Part shown: in pieces, positions 1-9,913 of the stretch
How the letters are laid out: the number at the start of each line of letters is the position of its first letter
Numbering within the stretch: position 1 is the first letter of the stretch
Assembly: GCA_000342265.1 (NCBI GenBank)
Contig: CP004348.1
Location: 744,001 to 808,000 of the forward strand
Length of the DNA stretch: 64,000 nt
Source: a beta proteobacterium CB
GTDB taxonomy: Bacteria > Pseudomonadota > Gammaproteobacteria > Burkholderiales > Burkholderiaceae
Direction: 5' to 3'
Made by a program: the position numbers and the translations under genes
Notes under the pieces: model-generated
What the model saw: only the letters and a program-made list of their open reading frames with translations
The model's database searches: none
Told to the model about the DNA's origin: nothing

Positions 1-888
1 ATGATGTTGTTGGGTAATTTGGCATTGATCGGCACTCCATTCTTCTCCGGCTTTTATTCCAAAGACTCCATCATCGAGGCGGTAGCTGCTAGCCATATTC
101 CCGGTGCTGGCTTTGCTTACTTCGCAGTAATGGCCAGCGTCTTTGTAACGGCTTTGTACTCCTTCCGTTTGTACTTCTACGTATTCCACGGTAAAGCCCG
201 TTGGGGTAATGATGATGCTCATGCGCACGATCACCACCATGATCATGCTGAGCAGGGCGATGATCATGCGCACCACGGTTTGGCTCCTGGTCAAAAACCA
301 CATGAGTCACCATTTGTTGTGACCTTGCCTTTAATCTTGTTGGCGATTCCTTCGGTCATCATCGGCTACTACACAATTACTCCGTTGCTGTTTGGTACTT
401 ACTTCGGCGATTCAATCTTTGTTGATATCGGCAAGCATCCAGCGATGAAGGAACTTGCTGAAGAGTTCCATGGTCCGATTGCTATGGCAATGCATTCATT
501 GACATCCCCAGTATTGCTATTGGTTGTCCTAGGCGTGTTAACTGCCGCGATTGGTTATCTCTGGGCTCCGAAGTTGCCTGGTGTAGTTGCGCAGGCATTC
601 GCGCCTGTTAAGAAGTTAATGGATAACAAATACTATCTCGACGATCTAAACCAAGCAGTATTTGCTAAGGGCTTGTTGTGGATCGGCGGTGTCTTGTGGC
701 ATCGCGGCGATCAGCAAGCTATCGACGGCTTCTTGGTCAACGGTAGTGCTCATGCAGTAGGGCGCTTTTCTGCAGTGATTCGCCATTTGCAATCCGGCTA
801 TCTCTATCACTATGCCTTCGCAATGATTGCGGGCCTAGCGGTAATGCTAGCTTGGGTTTTATACGCTTACCTGCCTTTTGTTCGCTAG
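1..888 (+). CDS. nuoL: NADH-quinone oxidoreductase subunit L, C-terminal part
   Basis: This is the C-terminal 295 residues of the large antiporter-like membrane subunit of respiratory complex I, which carries protons across the inner membrane during NADH oxidation. The reading frame is open at the window edge, so the true start lies upstream; the family is normally over 600 residues. Visible are the GNLALIGTPFFSGFYSKD segment typical of NuoL and several hydrophobic helices. Between helices, near residues 70-98, there is a loop rich in His and Asp (DAHAHDHHHDH). nuoM follows 24 bases downstream on the same strand, and nuoN after it, which is the usual nuo operon tail. Identity is secure; the loop is discussed as a finding. 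Confidence 0.96.
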   Translation: MMLLGNLALIGTPFFSGFYSKDSIIEAVAASHIPGAGFAYFAVMASVFVTALYSFRLYFYVFHGKARWGNDDAHAHDHHHDHAEQGDDHAHHGLAPGQKPHESPFVVTLPLILLAIPSVIIGYYTITPLLFGTYFGDSIFVDIGKHPAMKELAEEFHGPIAMAMHSLTSPVLLLVVLGVLTAAIGYLWAPKLPGVVAQAFAPVKKLMDNKYYLDDLNQAVFAKGLLWIGGVLWHRGDQQAIDGFLVNGSAHAVGRFSAVIRHLQSGYLYHYAFAMIAGLAVMLAWVLYAYLPFVR

Positions 889-912
889 GCCTTTGTTACT
901 TAAGTAGCCATC

Positions 913-2379
913 ATGATTCTTTCTTACGCCATCTGGATTCCGATTTTCTTCGGCATCATTATTTTGTTCTACGGTTCAGAGAGACCGACTGCTGGCGTTC
1001 GCTGGTTAGCTCTTTTTGGCGCCGTACTTGGCTTCATTGCAACCTTGCCCCTGATCATTCACTTTGATATTGCCAATCCTGGCATGCAGTTTGTTGAAAA
1101 GATTAGCTGGATTCCTCGTTACGATATTAACTATTACCTGGGTATCGACGGCATCTCCGTGTGGTTCATTGTTTTAACTGCGTTCATTAATATTTTTGTA
1201 GTGATTGCTGCATGGGAAGTCATTGATAAGAAGGTTTCCCAATACATGGCCTCCTTCTTAATCCTTTCTGGATTGATGATTGGTGTATTCGCAGCTTTAG
1301 ATGCTTTGTTGTTTTACGTATTCTTCGAAGCAACTTTGATCCCGATGTACATCATCATTGGTGTGTGGGGTGGTCATAACCGCATCTATGCTGCTTTTAA
1401 GTTCTTCTTGTATACCTTGCTTGGCTCATTGCTTACTTTGATTGCCATGCTGTATTTGTACAACGTGACGAATACCTTTGATATCTTGGCTTGGCATAAT
1501 GCTCGCCTCGATATCGTGGAGCAAATACTCCTGTTCTTTGCTTTCTTCATGGCCTTTGCTGTGAAGGTGCCAATGTGGCCTTTGCATACTTGGTTGCCAG
1601 ACGTTCACGTTGAGGCGCCAACCGGCGGCTCTGTTGTGTTGGCTGCAATCATGTTGAAGCTAGGTGCCTATGGTTTCTTGCGTTTCTCATTGCCAATTGC
1701 CCCAGATGCAAGCCAATACCTTGGTCCATTTGTCATCTTCCTATCTTTGGTTGCTGTGATTTACGTTGGCGCAGTTGCTTTGGTTCAGAAAGATATGAAG
1801 AAGTTGGTGGCTTACTCATCAGTAGCTCACATGGGTTTCGTGACCTTGGGTTTCTTCCTCTTTAGCCCGCTGGGTATTGAGGGCGGTATTGTGCAGATGA
1901 TTTCTCACGGCTTTGTAGCTGGCGCAATGTTCCTTTCTATTGGTGTGTTGTATGACCGTATGCATACTCGTCAAATCGCTGATTACGGTGGTGTTGTACA
2001 TCGTATGCCTGCCTTTACAGCCTTTGCGGTCTTGATGGCAATGGCGAACTGCGGTTTGCCTGCTACTTCTGGTTTCGTAGGTGAGTTCATGGTCATTCTG
2101 GCTGCTGTCGATTATGACTTTGTGATTGGTATCTTGGCTGCGACTGCTTTGATTCTGGGTGCTGCTTATTCCCTCTGGATGGTCAAGCGTGTGTTCTTTG
2201 GTGCGATTACAAACCAGCATGTTGAGGAATTAAAAGATCTCAATGCGCGTGAGTATTTCATGATGGCAGTGTTGTCCATCTGTGTGATCGGTATGGGTGT
2301 TTATCCAAAACCGTTTACCGACATCATTCATCCGTCCGTGATTAATCTGCTGCAGCATGTTGCTGTCAGCAAACTCTGA
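913..2379 (+). CDS. nuoM: NADH-quinone oxidoreductase subunit M
   Basis: A 488-residue polytopic membrane subunit of complex I, one of the three Mrp-antiporter-like proton-translocating subunits. The family signature is clear: LGIDGISVWFIVLT near residue 75, the FFEATLIPMYIIIG segment near 137 with its conserved Glu, the AVKVPMWPLHTWLPDVHVEA block near residue 215 and KDMKKLVAYSSVAHMG near 295. Length is normal for NuoM. It lies between nuoL (24-base gap) and nuoN (10-base gap) and is surely cotranscribed with them. The ATG at 913 fits the family N-terminus (M-LSYAIWIPI). Confidence 0.97.
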   Translation: MILSYAIWIPIFFGIIILFYGSERPTAGVRWLALFGAVLGFIATLPLIIHFDIANPGMQFVEKISWIPRYDINYYLGIDGISVWFIVLTAFINIFVVIAAWEVIDKKVSQYMASFLILSGLMIGVFAALDALLFYVFFEATLIPMYIIIGVWGGHNRIYAAFKFFLYTLLGSLLTLIAMLYLYNVTNTFDILAWHNARLDIVEQILLFFAFFMAFAVKVPMWPLHTWLPDVHVEAPTGGSVVLAAIMLKLGAYGFLRFSLPIAPDASQYLGPFVIFLSLVAVIYVGAVALVQKDMKKLVAYSSVAHMGFVTLGFFLFSPLGIEGGIVQMISHGFVAGAMFLSIGVLYDRMHTRQIADYGGVVHRMPAFTAFAVLMAMANCGLPATSGFVGEFMVILAAVDYDFVIGILAATALILGAAYSLWMVKRVFFGAITNQHVEELKDLNAREYFMMAVLSICVIGMGVYPKPFTDIIHPSVINLLQHVAVSKL

Positions 2380-2389
2380 GTAAAAGCTA

Positions 2390-3895
2390 ATGCAAGCATT
2401 TGACCTATACGCCGTCCTGCCGGAACTCGTTTTACTTGTAGCCGCCTGCCTCTTGTTAGTGGCTAGCGTTTATGTGCCCGAGCGTCAGCCAGCAACTCCT
2501 GGTGTTGAGCAAGATATTTTCCACACCCCACGTGGCGTTGGTTTTGTTTACTTCTTCTCCATCATTTTGTTGGTGTACTTGATTTTTGCTTTTGTGGGTC
2601 GCATTGGGGATGTATCCGTAGTTGCCATGAATGGCTTATTTCAGTCTGACCCAATCTCAAACTTGCTAAAGGCATGTTCATGTGGTGCCGTCTTGGTGAG
2701 CTTGGTGTACTCAAAGCAATACCTCACAGATCGTGCAATGTTCCGCCCGGACTTTATCGTTCTTGCATTGCTTGCTTTGTTAGGTCAGTGCGTATTGATC
2801 TCTGGCGCTAATCTTCTGACTCTGTATTTAGGTCTTGAGTTGATGGCATTGCCTACCTACGCTCTGGTAGCAATGCGTCATAACAGCGAGAAGAGTGTTG
2901 AGGCGGGTATTAAATACTTCATTCTGGGTGCATTGGCTTCCGGTTTCTTGCTTTACGGCATGTCTATGTTGTACGGTGTTACTGGCTCGCTCGACTTAAT
3001 TGAGATCTTCAGAACCGTTGCCGATCCTCGTGTGAATCACTTGGTAATGGCCTTTGGTTTGGTATTTATTGTTTCTGGCCTGGCTTTCAAGTTAGGCGTT
3101 GTGCCATTTCATATGTGGGTACCTGATGTTTATCAAGGCGCACCAACAGCAGTGACATTGATGATTGCTGCAGCCCCAAAAATTGCAGCCTTTGCCTTGC
3201 TATTCCGTTTACTCGTTAATACCTTATTACCGCTCTTAGGTGACTGGCAGCCGATGTTGGTGTTGCTGGCTGTTTTGTCGCTAGTAGTGGGTAACGTCAC
3301 CGCCATTGCGCAAACAAATATCAAGCGCATGTTGGCTTACTCTGCCATTGCGCAGATGGGCTTTGTACTACTAGGTATGTTGTCTGTATTTGATGACCAT
3401 GCTTTTAGTGCGTCTATGTTCTATGCGGTTACTTATGTTTTGACTACCTTGGGAAGCTTTGGCCTCTTAATGATGCTGTCACGCAAAGGCCATGATTGCG
3501 AAACCATTGATGATCTCAAGGGCTTGAACAAACGTCATCCTTGGTTTGCATTCATCGGTCTCGTGATGATGTTCTCATTGGCTGGTATTCCGCCAACAGT
3601 AGGCTTTGCTGCGAAGCTGGGTGTACTTGAGGCGTTGGTTGATGGCGAACACACGTTCTTGGCTGTAATTGCCGTGATCGCATCCTTGATCGGCGCCTTC
3701 TACTACCTCAGAGTAGTTAAGGTAATGTACTTTGATGAGCCAAAAGAAGAGCATGCTGCGGAGATTTCTGGATCTGGCTTTGCTCGTGGATTGTTGAGTC
3801 TGAATGCGATATTTGTTCTGGCTCTTGGAATTTTCCCAGCTGGGTTGATGGCTGTTTGTTTGGATGCGATGCGCCGCACCTTATTGGGTTCCTAA
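2390..3895 (+). CDS. nuoN: NADH-quinone oxidoreductase subunit N
   Basis: A 501-residue membrane subunit of complex I, the third antiporter-like subunit. It shows the NuoN hallmarks [17 protein letters not shown] near residue 145, [20 protein letters not shown] near residue 230 and [16 protein letters not shown] near residue 310. It is the last gene of the nuo operon here: a good intrinsic terminator follows 26 bases after the stop codon. In many Burkholderiales a small DUF2818 membrane protein sits between nuoN and the next NUDIX gene. Here the gap is only about 105 bases and no such gene is present. Confidence 0.97.
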   Translation: MQAFDLYAVLPELVLLVAACLLLVASVYVPERQPATPGVEQDIFHTPRGVGFVYFFSIILLVYLIFAFVGRIGDVSVVAMNGLFQSDPISNLLKACSCGAVLVSLVYSKQYLTDRAMFRPDFIVLALLALLGQCVLISGANLLTLYLGLELMALPTYALVAMRHNSEKSVEAGIKYFILGALASGFLLYGMSMLYGVTGSLDLIEIFRTVADPRVNHLVMAFGLVFIVSGLAFKLGVVPFHMWVPDVYQGAPTAVTLMIAAAPKIAAFALLFRLLVNTLLPLLGDWQPMLVLLAVLSLVVGNVTAIAQTNIKRMLAYSAIAQMGFVLLGMLSVFDDHAFSASMFYAVTYVLTTLGSFGLLMMLSRKGHDCETIDDLKGLNKRHPWFAFIGLVMMFSLAGIPPTVGFAAKLGVLEALVDGEHTFLAVIAVIASLIGAFYYLRVVKVMYFDEPKEEHAAEISGSGFARGLLSLNAIFVLALGIFPAGLMAVCLDAMRRTLLGS

Positions 3896-3921
3896 GGAAA
3901 GACTTCAAACAGCTTGCGATG

Positions 3922-3950
3922 AAGGCTCCGAATAGGGGCCTTTCTCTTTT
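3922..3950 (+). terminator. Intrinsic terminator of the nuo operon
   Basis: An 8-bp stem (AAGGCTCC at 3922-3929 pairing with GGGGCCTT at 3935-3942, one G-T pair) with a 5-base loop is followed by the T-rich run TTTCTCTTTT. It lies 26 bases after the nuoN stop codon and separates complex I from the NUDIX gene. Confidence 0.8.
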
Positions 3951-4000
3951 CTGTCATCTCGGTTTTGTATCATGGGCATTCAATTGACGAAAGACACGCT

Positions 4001-4603
4001 ATGACTGAAAAATCATTTAAAGATCTGCCGGTTGGTGATGCCCATTTGAGGGAGGAGCGCCTCTCTGGTGAGGATATCTACGGTGGCATCTTTTTAAATA
4101 TGAAGCGCGATCAAGTGAGTTTGCCTGATGGCAAGCAAGCAGTTCGTGAATACCTGACACATCCTGGGGCAGTCGCTATTTTGGCAATATTGGATGATGG
4201 CAGGGTATTAATGGAACGCCAATATCGCTATCCGATTGCAAAAGCGTGTATCGAGATACCTGCGGGCAAGCTAGAAATCGGTGAAGATCGCTTGCTTTGC
4301 GCCCAGCGAGAGCTCGAGGAAGAAACGGGGTATTCCGCGAGCAAGTGGAGCTTTGTGCGCCGTATTCATCCAGTTATTTCATATTCGACGGAGTTTATTG
4401 ATATCTATCTTGCTGAAGGCTTGATCTCCGGAAAAAGCCATTTAGATGATGAAGAGTTTTTGGATGTATTTGCCGCGCCTTTGGAGCAATTAATTGAGTG
4501 GGTAGAGCAGGGCGAAATTACTGATGTCAAAACGACGATTGCAACTTATTGGCTGGATCGCTATCGCCGTGGCTTAGTGAGTCCAACATCCATCCCCGGC
4601 TAA
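4001..4603 (+). CDS. NUDIX hydrolase, ADP-ribose pyrophosphatase type
   Basis: A 200-residue NUDIX hydrolase, probably cleaving ADP-ribose or a similar nucleoside diphosphate sugar. The complete NUDIX box is visible (G..E.GED....AQRELEEETGY, around nt 4260-4330), with the R-Q-Y-R-Y-P motif upstream that NudF-like enzymes use. The frame could be extended to a TTG at 3965, but the extra 12 residues look non-family. The ATG at 4001 has a weak GAAAG seven bases upstream, so I start there. It follows the nuo operon, as in other Burkholderiales, without any obvious functional link. The substrate is inferred from family likeness only. Confidence 0.88.
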   Translation: MTEKSFKDLPVGDAHLREERLSGEDIYGGIFLNMKRDQVSLPDGKQAVREYLTHPGAVAILAILDDGRVLMERQYRYPIAKACIEIPAGKLEIGEDRLLCAQRELEEETGYSASKWSFVRRIHPVISYSTEFIDIYLAEGLISGKSHLDDEEFLDVFAAPLEQLIEWVEQGEITDVKTTIATYWLDRYRRGLVSPTSIPG

Positions 4604-4630
4604 TTCCATAATCCCATTAAAATAGGGGTA

Positions 4631-4658
4631 TTGAATTTGGTATTTTTGCCCCTATATA
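4631..4658 (+). promoter_or_regulatory. Candidate sigma-70 promoter for the DUF1178 gene
   Basis: TTGAAT (4631-4636) and TATATA (4653-4658) are 16 bases apart. The predicted start of transcription falls at or next to the ATG at 4665, so a message made from here would have almost no leader. ATAGG at 4656-4660 could act as a ribosome site only if transcription starts further upstream. This is judged by eye. Confidence 0.35.
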
Positions 4659-4664
4659 GGTCTT

Positions 4665-5192
4665 ATGAAAGTTTATAACCTCGCTTGCCCACTAGATCAT
4701 CGCTTTGAGGGATGGTTTGCCTCTGAGGAGGATTGCCTTGCCCAGCAAGACAAGGGGATGTTGGCGTGTCCAATTTGCGACAGTACTGAAATTACCCGGA
4801 TGCCATCAGCCCCGCATATTGCTAAATCGAGCACCAGCAAAGAGAGTTCAATATCGACCGAGTTGACGGTAGCTAACTCTGCGGCAACCGATAACGCTGG
4901 TGTGAGCGGTACATTAAGTGGCGATGTTGTTGCCCTAACTGGCAGCGATCACTCCCAGCTAGAGGCGCAAGTACAGGCCGCCTTTTTGAAGGGTATGCGT
5001 GAATTAATGGGGCGCTCTGAAGATGTTGGAACATCTTTTGCCGAAGAGGCTCGAAAAATTCACTATAAAGAATCTCCTGAGCGGAGTATTCGTGGTCAAA
5101 CCACTCTCGACGAAGCCGAGGCTTTGCGCGAAGAGGGTATTGAGGTTATGGCGATGCCTATGCTACCCGCCTTCAAAAACACCCTGCAGTAG
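4665..5192 (+). CDS. DUF1178 family protein
   Basis: A 175-residue protein of the DUF1178 family, function unknown. The N-terminus MKVYNLACPLDHRFEGWF is diagnostic, and there is a zinc-ribbon-like set of cysteines (C9, C24 and a CPIC pair near residues 36-39). The middle is Ser/Thr-rich and low in structure. The C-terminal half has the conserved helical block with AFLKGMRELMGRSEDVG and FAEEARKIHY. In related genomes this gene regularly follows the NUDIX hydrolase, as here. It starts at the ATG at 4665, in line with the family. Confidence 0.9.
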   Translation: MKVYNLACPLDHRFEGWFASEEDCLAQQDKGMLACPICDSTEITRMPSAPHIAKSSTSKESSISTELTVANSAATDNAGVSGTLSGDVVALTGSDHSQLEAQVQAAFLKGMRELMGRSEDVGTSFAEEARKIHYKESPERSIRGQTTLDEAEALREEGIEVMAMPMLPAFKNTLQ

Positions 5193-5207
5193 CCTGTCTT
5201 CTCTTAA

Positions 5208-6026
<819 letters not shown>

Positions 6027-6070
6027 GCGATCACCATTACACCGCTAATCAGTAGTCGAAAGCCTGCCCT

Positions 6071-6724
6071 GTGACCTTTCTGGATATTCTTGCCCAGTTA
6101 GCCCAGGGCATTTCTTATACGGTTGTAGTCACGCTGGTTTGCTCTCTTACTGGCTTAGCGGTTGGCCTAAGTCTTGCGAGTCTTCGTCGCCTAGGTATCG
6201 CTTGGCTAAGTCCTCTCATCGATTGTTACACCTACGTCTTTAGGGGTGTACCAGTTTTAGTTCTCTTGTTTATGGTGTACTTTGGCTTGCCTGGTATTGG
6301 CTTTAAGGTTCCGCCATTGATGGCGATGGCTTTGAGTTTAGGCTTGGTCGCTTCGGCGTATTTGGCTGAGGTATTTCGGGGTGCATACAACTCGGTTGAT
6401 CCTGCTGAAGTGATTGCAGCTCAAGCGATGGGAATGACCCGTATTCAGGTACTGAGATTGATTGAGCTACCCCAGATGTTGCGATTTTCAATTCCCGGGA
6501 TGGTAAATGAGTTCACCTCCGTTTTAAAGTACTCACCATTCGCCTATACCGTCGGAATTCCAGAGATTACTAAACAGGCTATGACCTTAACCTCAACAAC
6601 GCTGCGCGGCATAGAAGTTTATCTAGCTGTGGGAATTCTCTATTTTGTGATTTACCGAATTTGCTTGGTCGGCGTTCAATTGTTAAGTAAGCGTTATCAA
6701 ATTCCGGGAATGAGCCCAGTATGA
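6071..6724 (+). CDS. Amino-acid ABC transporter permease (first)
   Basis: A 217-residue HisM/GlnP-type inner-membrane permease. It shows about five hydrophobic helices, YVFRGVPVLVLLFMVYFGLP near residue 55, and the EAA loop (AEVIAAQAMGMTRIQVLRLI, residues about 116-135) that contacts the ATPase. The start is a GTG at 6071 with no strong ribosome site. It follows the binding protein by 44 bases. Having two different permease genes suggests a heterodimeric membrane channel, as in His/Glu-type uptake systems. Confidence 0.92.
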   Translation: MTFLDILAQLAQGISYTVVVTLVCSLTGLAVGLSLASLRRLGIAWLSPLIDCYTYVFRGVPVLVLLFMVYFGLPGIGFKVPPLMAMALSLGLVASAYLAEVFRGAYNSVDPAEVIAAQAMGMTRIQVLRLIELPQMLRFSIPGMVNEFTSVLKYSPFAYTVGIPEITKQAMTLTSTTLRGIEVYLAVGILYFVIYRICLVGVQLLSKRYQIPGMSPV

Positions 6725-6758
6725 GCATGAATATGACATTATCCAAAGAGGCAAATCT

Positions 6759-7490
6759 GTGGCATTAATTCAAGTAAGAGATTTGGTCAAAGAGTTTGGC
6801 GGGCAAACGGTCCTGTCGAATATCAATCTCGATCTCAATGAGGGTGATGTCCGCGTGCTAATGGGGGCCTCCGGTTCCGGTAAGTCGACTTTATTACGCT
6901 GCCTCAATCGCCTAGTTGAGCCCACTTCAGGATCGATTGTTTTCCGGGGCAGGGAAGTGTTGGGTCCTGATGTTGATGTGCTGGAATTGCGCAAGCAAAT
7001 TGGTTTCGTATTTCAGCAGTTTGCTTTGTATAGCCATTTGACTGTTTTAGATAACGTCTCATTAGGTTTGCGTAAGCTCCATAAGATGGGCAAAGCAGAG
7101 GCTAAAGAAAAAGCCTTGCTTGAACTATCCCATTTTGAGATGACACCCCATCAAGATAAATATCCCTCGCAGCTTTCGGGAGGGCAGAAGCAACGGGTTG
7201 CGATTGCTCGGGCGCTTGCCATGGATCCTGCCGTCTTAGTTCTTGATGAGCCAACCTCTGCACTCGATCCGGTCATGTCTAGAGATGTAGCCGACCTGAT
7301 TAATGCCTTGCATAGCGAGGGCATCACCATGATCTGCGTTACGCATGACCTGAACTTGGCGCGCAATATTGCGGATACCGTGATGTTCTTGGATCGTGGT
7401 GTCATTCGTGCCGATGATCGGATTGATGTCTTGAGTCAACATGCTGATCCAGAAATTAAAGCTTTCTTTGGTTCGGAGGAGAAGCGTTAA
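6759..7490 (+). CDS. Amino-acid ABC transporter ATP-binding protein
   Basis: A 243-residue GlnQ/HisP-type ATPase that powers the transporter. Walker A is GASGSGKST (residues about 36-44), the Q-loop is FVFQQFALYSHL, the signature is LSGGQKQRVAIARALAM, Walker B is [12 protein letters not shown], and the switch His lies in CVTHDLN. The start is a GTG at 6759 preceded by AAAGAGG. The stop codon overlaps the start of the second permease by one base, which suggests translational coupling. Confidence 0.94.
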   Translation: MALIQVRDLVKEFGGQTVLSNINLDLNEGDVRVLMGASGSGKSTLLRCLNRLVEPTSGSIVFRGREVLGPDVDVLELRKQIGFVFQQFALYSHLTVLDNVSLGLRKLHKMGKAEAKEKALLELSHFEMTPHQDKYPSQLSGGQKQRVAIARALAMDPAVLVLDEPTSALDPVMSRDVADLINALHSEGITMICVTHDLNLARNIADTVMFLDRGVIRADDRIDVLSQHADPEIKAFFGSEEKR

Positions 7491-8155
7491 TGGGAGGGTG
7501 GCCGTCCTTCCTTCGTGATCTCACGGAGCAGATGCCCTTGATTTTGACGGGGCTGGTGAAGACCTTGCAATTAGCGGGCTTGATCAGTGTTTCAGGATTG
7601 CTGTTGGGCATCGTGGTGTTTTATCTTACGCTCAACAAAAGTAAGTACGTGCGTAGCGCCGTCAATTCTTACATCTCCTTTTTTATTGGAATGCCCTTAA
7701 TCGTTCTGCTGTTTTTGATGTATTACGGCTTACCGCAGTGGGGCGTCAGACTCTCTCCATTCACGGTGGCTTTCATTGGGTTTACATTCAATGTGGCTGC
7801 ATACAACGCAGCTTACTTAAAGACTGCCTTTAATGGTTTGGATAAGAGCCAGCTTGAGGCTGCAAGTGCGCAGGGCTTTAGTCCTTTGCAGATCTTTCGC
7901 TTGATTACGTTACCGCAGGTAATTCGTCTTTCTATTCCAGCGCTCACGAATCAAGTTATCGCGAATCTTAAAGATAGTTCGGTGGCATTCTTAATTCAAT
8001 ACACCGAATTCTTCGCTCGCGTGCAAGAGTTGGCTGCAACCAACTTCCAATTCTTTAAAGCCTATTTTTTAGCTGCACTGGTCTATCTGGCCTTGGTGTC
8101 AGTGATTGTGTTATTTGCGCGCGCAATTGAGAGGCGTTACTTTATTCCCGCTTAA
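7490..8155 (+). CDS. Amino-acid ABC transporter permease (second)
   Basis: A 221-residue HisQ/GlnP-type permease, the partner of the permease at 6071. It carries the FIGMPLIVLLFLMYYGLP segment near residue 65 and the EAA loop LDKSQLEAASAQGFSPLQIF near residue 117. The ATG overlaps the ATPase stop (TAATG). It ends the transporter cluster and is followed by a strong bidirectional hairpin terminator. Confidence 0.92.
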   Translation: MGGWPSFLRDLTEQMPLILTGLVKTLQLAGLISVSGLLLGIVVFYLTLNKSKYVRSAVNSYISFFIGMPLIVLLFLMYYGLPQWGVRLSPFTVAFIGFTFNVAAYNAAYLKTAFNGLDKSQLEAASAQGFSPLQIFRLITLPQVIRLSIPALTNQVIANLKDSSVAFLIQYTEFFARVQELAATNFQFFKAYFLAALVYLALVSVIVLFARAIERRYFIPA

Positions 8156-8185
8156 TATTTTGGCTTAAACAGGAATTGACGATAA

Positions 8186-8215
8186 AAAAATAGCGACCCG
8201 AGGGCCGCTATTTTT
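8186..8215. terminator. Bidirectional terminator between ABC operon and mmsA
   Basis: A perfect 10-bp stem, AAAAATAGCG (8186-8195) and CGCTATTTTT (8206-8215), has inner C-G pairs and a short loop. A-rich on one side and T-rich on the other, it can end transcription from both convergent genes. Confidence 0.88.
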
Positions 8216-8242
8216 ATTGGCAGATGCCTGCCACCTTAGCAA

Positions 8243-9763
8243 TTACTTGGAGGTTGGCATCACAAACTCTGCGCCCTTAGCAATACTCTCAGGCCAGCGC
8301 TGCATCACACTCTTTTGTTTGGTATAGAAGCGAACGCCTTCTTTGCCGTAGGCGTGCATATCGCCAAAGAGGGACTTCTTCCAGCCACCAAAACCATGCC
8401 AAGCCATTGGCACTGGAATAGGTACGTTAATACCAACCATACCCACCTGAACGCGGCGTGCAAATTCACGGGCAATATTACCGTCGCTCGTAAAGCAAGC
8501 CACACCGTTACCAAATTCACAGGAGTTCACTAAATTTAGCGCTTCAGTAAAGTTCGCCACGCGTAAGCAAGATAAAACTGGCCCGAAGATTTCTTCCAAA
8601 TAGATCTTCATATCTGGGGTAACGTTATCAAAGAGAGTGCCACCAATAAAGAAGCCGTTCTCGTGACCTGCTACTTTTAAGCCGCGACCATCTACCAATA
8701 ATTTGGCACCGGAAGCAACACCGCTCTCAATGTAGCCAGTAATTCTTTCTAGGGCTGCTTTAGTAACGATTGGACCCATTTCTGCATCGAGCTCCATGCC
8801 GTTCTTCACTTTGAGCGTCTTGGTGCGCTCAATCAGTTTTGGCATGATTTTTTCGGCAACATCGCCAACCAAAACAGCTACTGAAATTGACATGCAACGC
8901 TCACCAGCTGAGCCATAGGCAGCACCAATCAGAGCATCAATCGTTTTGTCGATATCTGCATCAGGCATCACTACCATGTGGTTCTTAGCGCCACCTAAAG
9001 CTTGGGAGCGCTTACCAAAGTGGGCGCAACGCTCATAAATGTAATTGGCAATCGGAGTCGAACCCACAAAGCTCACTGCTTTGACATCAGGGTTCTCAAT
9101 CAAGGCATCCACAGCTTCTTTGTCGCCCTGAACCACGTTAAATACACCATCAGGCAGTCCAGCTTCTTTTAAAAGCTTGGCCATCAATAAAGAGGCAGAT
9201 GGATCCGTTGGACTTGGCTTGAGAATGAAGGTGTTTCCACAAGCAATAGCTACTGGGAACATCCACATTGGCACCATGACAGGGAAGTTGAATGGCGTTA
9301 CACCAGCGACCACGCCCAAGGGCTGACGCATCACCCAGTTATCAATATCAGTCGACACCTGCTCGGTGTAATCGCCCTTGAGTAATTCTGGGATACCAGT
9401 GGCAAATTCCACAATATCAATGCCGCGAGTCACTTCACCTTGGGCATCGGTAAACACCTTGCCGTGTTCTGCGGTAATAATGGCGGCTAATTCATCGCGG
9501 TTAGCGTTCAGTAGCTCAAGGTACTTGAACATGATTCTCGCGCGGCGCAGGGGAGATGTTTGGCTCCAGCTCTCGAAGGCCTTCTGGGCAACAGCTACAG
9601 CGCTGTCAATTTCCTTACGACTGGCCAAGGCAACGCGTCTTGCGACAGCCCCTGTGGAGGGGTTAAATACGTCGGCAAAACGACCGTCTTTTGGGTTGAC
9701 GACTGTACCGCCAACAAAATGGCCAATATCTTCTTTTGATTCAAAGGCTTGTGGTGTGCTCAT
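8243..9763 (-). CDS. mmsA: CoA-acylating methylmalonate-semialdehyde dehydrogenase
   Basis: A 506-residue aldehyde dehydrogenase that converts methylmalonate semialdehyde (valine catabolism) or malonate semialdehyde to propionyl-CoA or acetyl-CoA. Family markers are [20 protein letters not shown] near residue 155, [13 protein letters not shown] near residue 235, the catalytic cysteine in [14 protein letters not shown] near residue 288, and the MmsA-type C-terminus with [18 protein letters not shown]. The gene stands alone, diverging from the Old Yellow Enzyme gene. No clear ribosome site precedes its ATG. Together with prpE at 21665 it suggests a propionyl-CoA route in this organism. Confidence 0.93.
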   Translation of the reverse strand: MSTPQAFESKEDIGHFVGGTVVNPKDGRFADVFNPSTGAVARRVALASRKEIDSAVAVAQKAFESWSQTSPLRRARIMFKYLELLNANRDELAAIITAEHGKVFTDAQGEVTRGIDIVEFATGIPELLKGDYTEQVSTDIDNWVMRQPLGVVAGVTPFNFPVMVPMWMFPVAIACGNTFILKPSPTDPSASLLMAKLLKEAGLPDGVFNVVQGDKEAVDALIENPDVKAVSFVGSTPIANYIYERCAHFGKRSQALGGAKNHMVVMPDADIDKTIDALIGAAYGSAGERCMSISVAVLVGDVAEKIMPKLIERTKTLKVKNGMELDAEMGPIVTKAALERITGYIESGVASGAKLLVDGRGLKVAGHENGFFIGGTLFDNVTPDMKIYLEEIFGPVLSCLRVANFTEALNLVNSCEFGNGVACFTSDGNIAREFARRVQVGMVGINVPIPVPMAWHGFGGWKKSLFGDMHAYGKEGVRFYTKQKSVMQRWPESIAKGAEFVMPTSK

Positions 9764-9802
9764 AGTATTGTGCTTAATAATTTTTTACTAGTTTTAGGTT
9801 TA

Positions 9803-9838
9803 ATAAACTTGTATTGCGAGGGAATCGCACAAGTTTAT
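9803..9838. promoter_or_regulatory. Long palindrome between mmsA and the OYE gene
   Basis: Perfect 10-bp arms ATAAACTTGT (9803-9812) and ACAAGTTTAT (9829-9838) enclose a further GCGA/TCGC pair (9816-9819 and 9825-9828) around GGGAA. No T-run follows on either strand, so an operator for a dimeric regulator of one or both divergent genes is more likely than a terminator. The cognate regulator is not in the window. Confidence 0.5.
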
Positions 9839-9913
9839 GGTCTCGTTTATCCTACTCTCTCTATTTTATCGCTTTCATCTCCATTACGCACCTCCGAATC
9901 CAAAGGTATTGAA

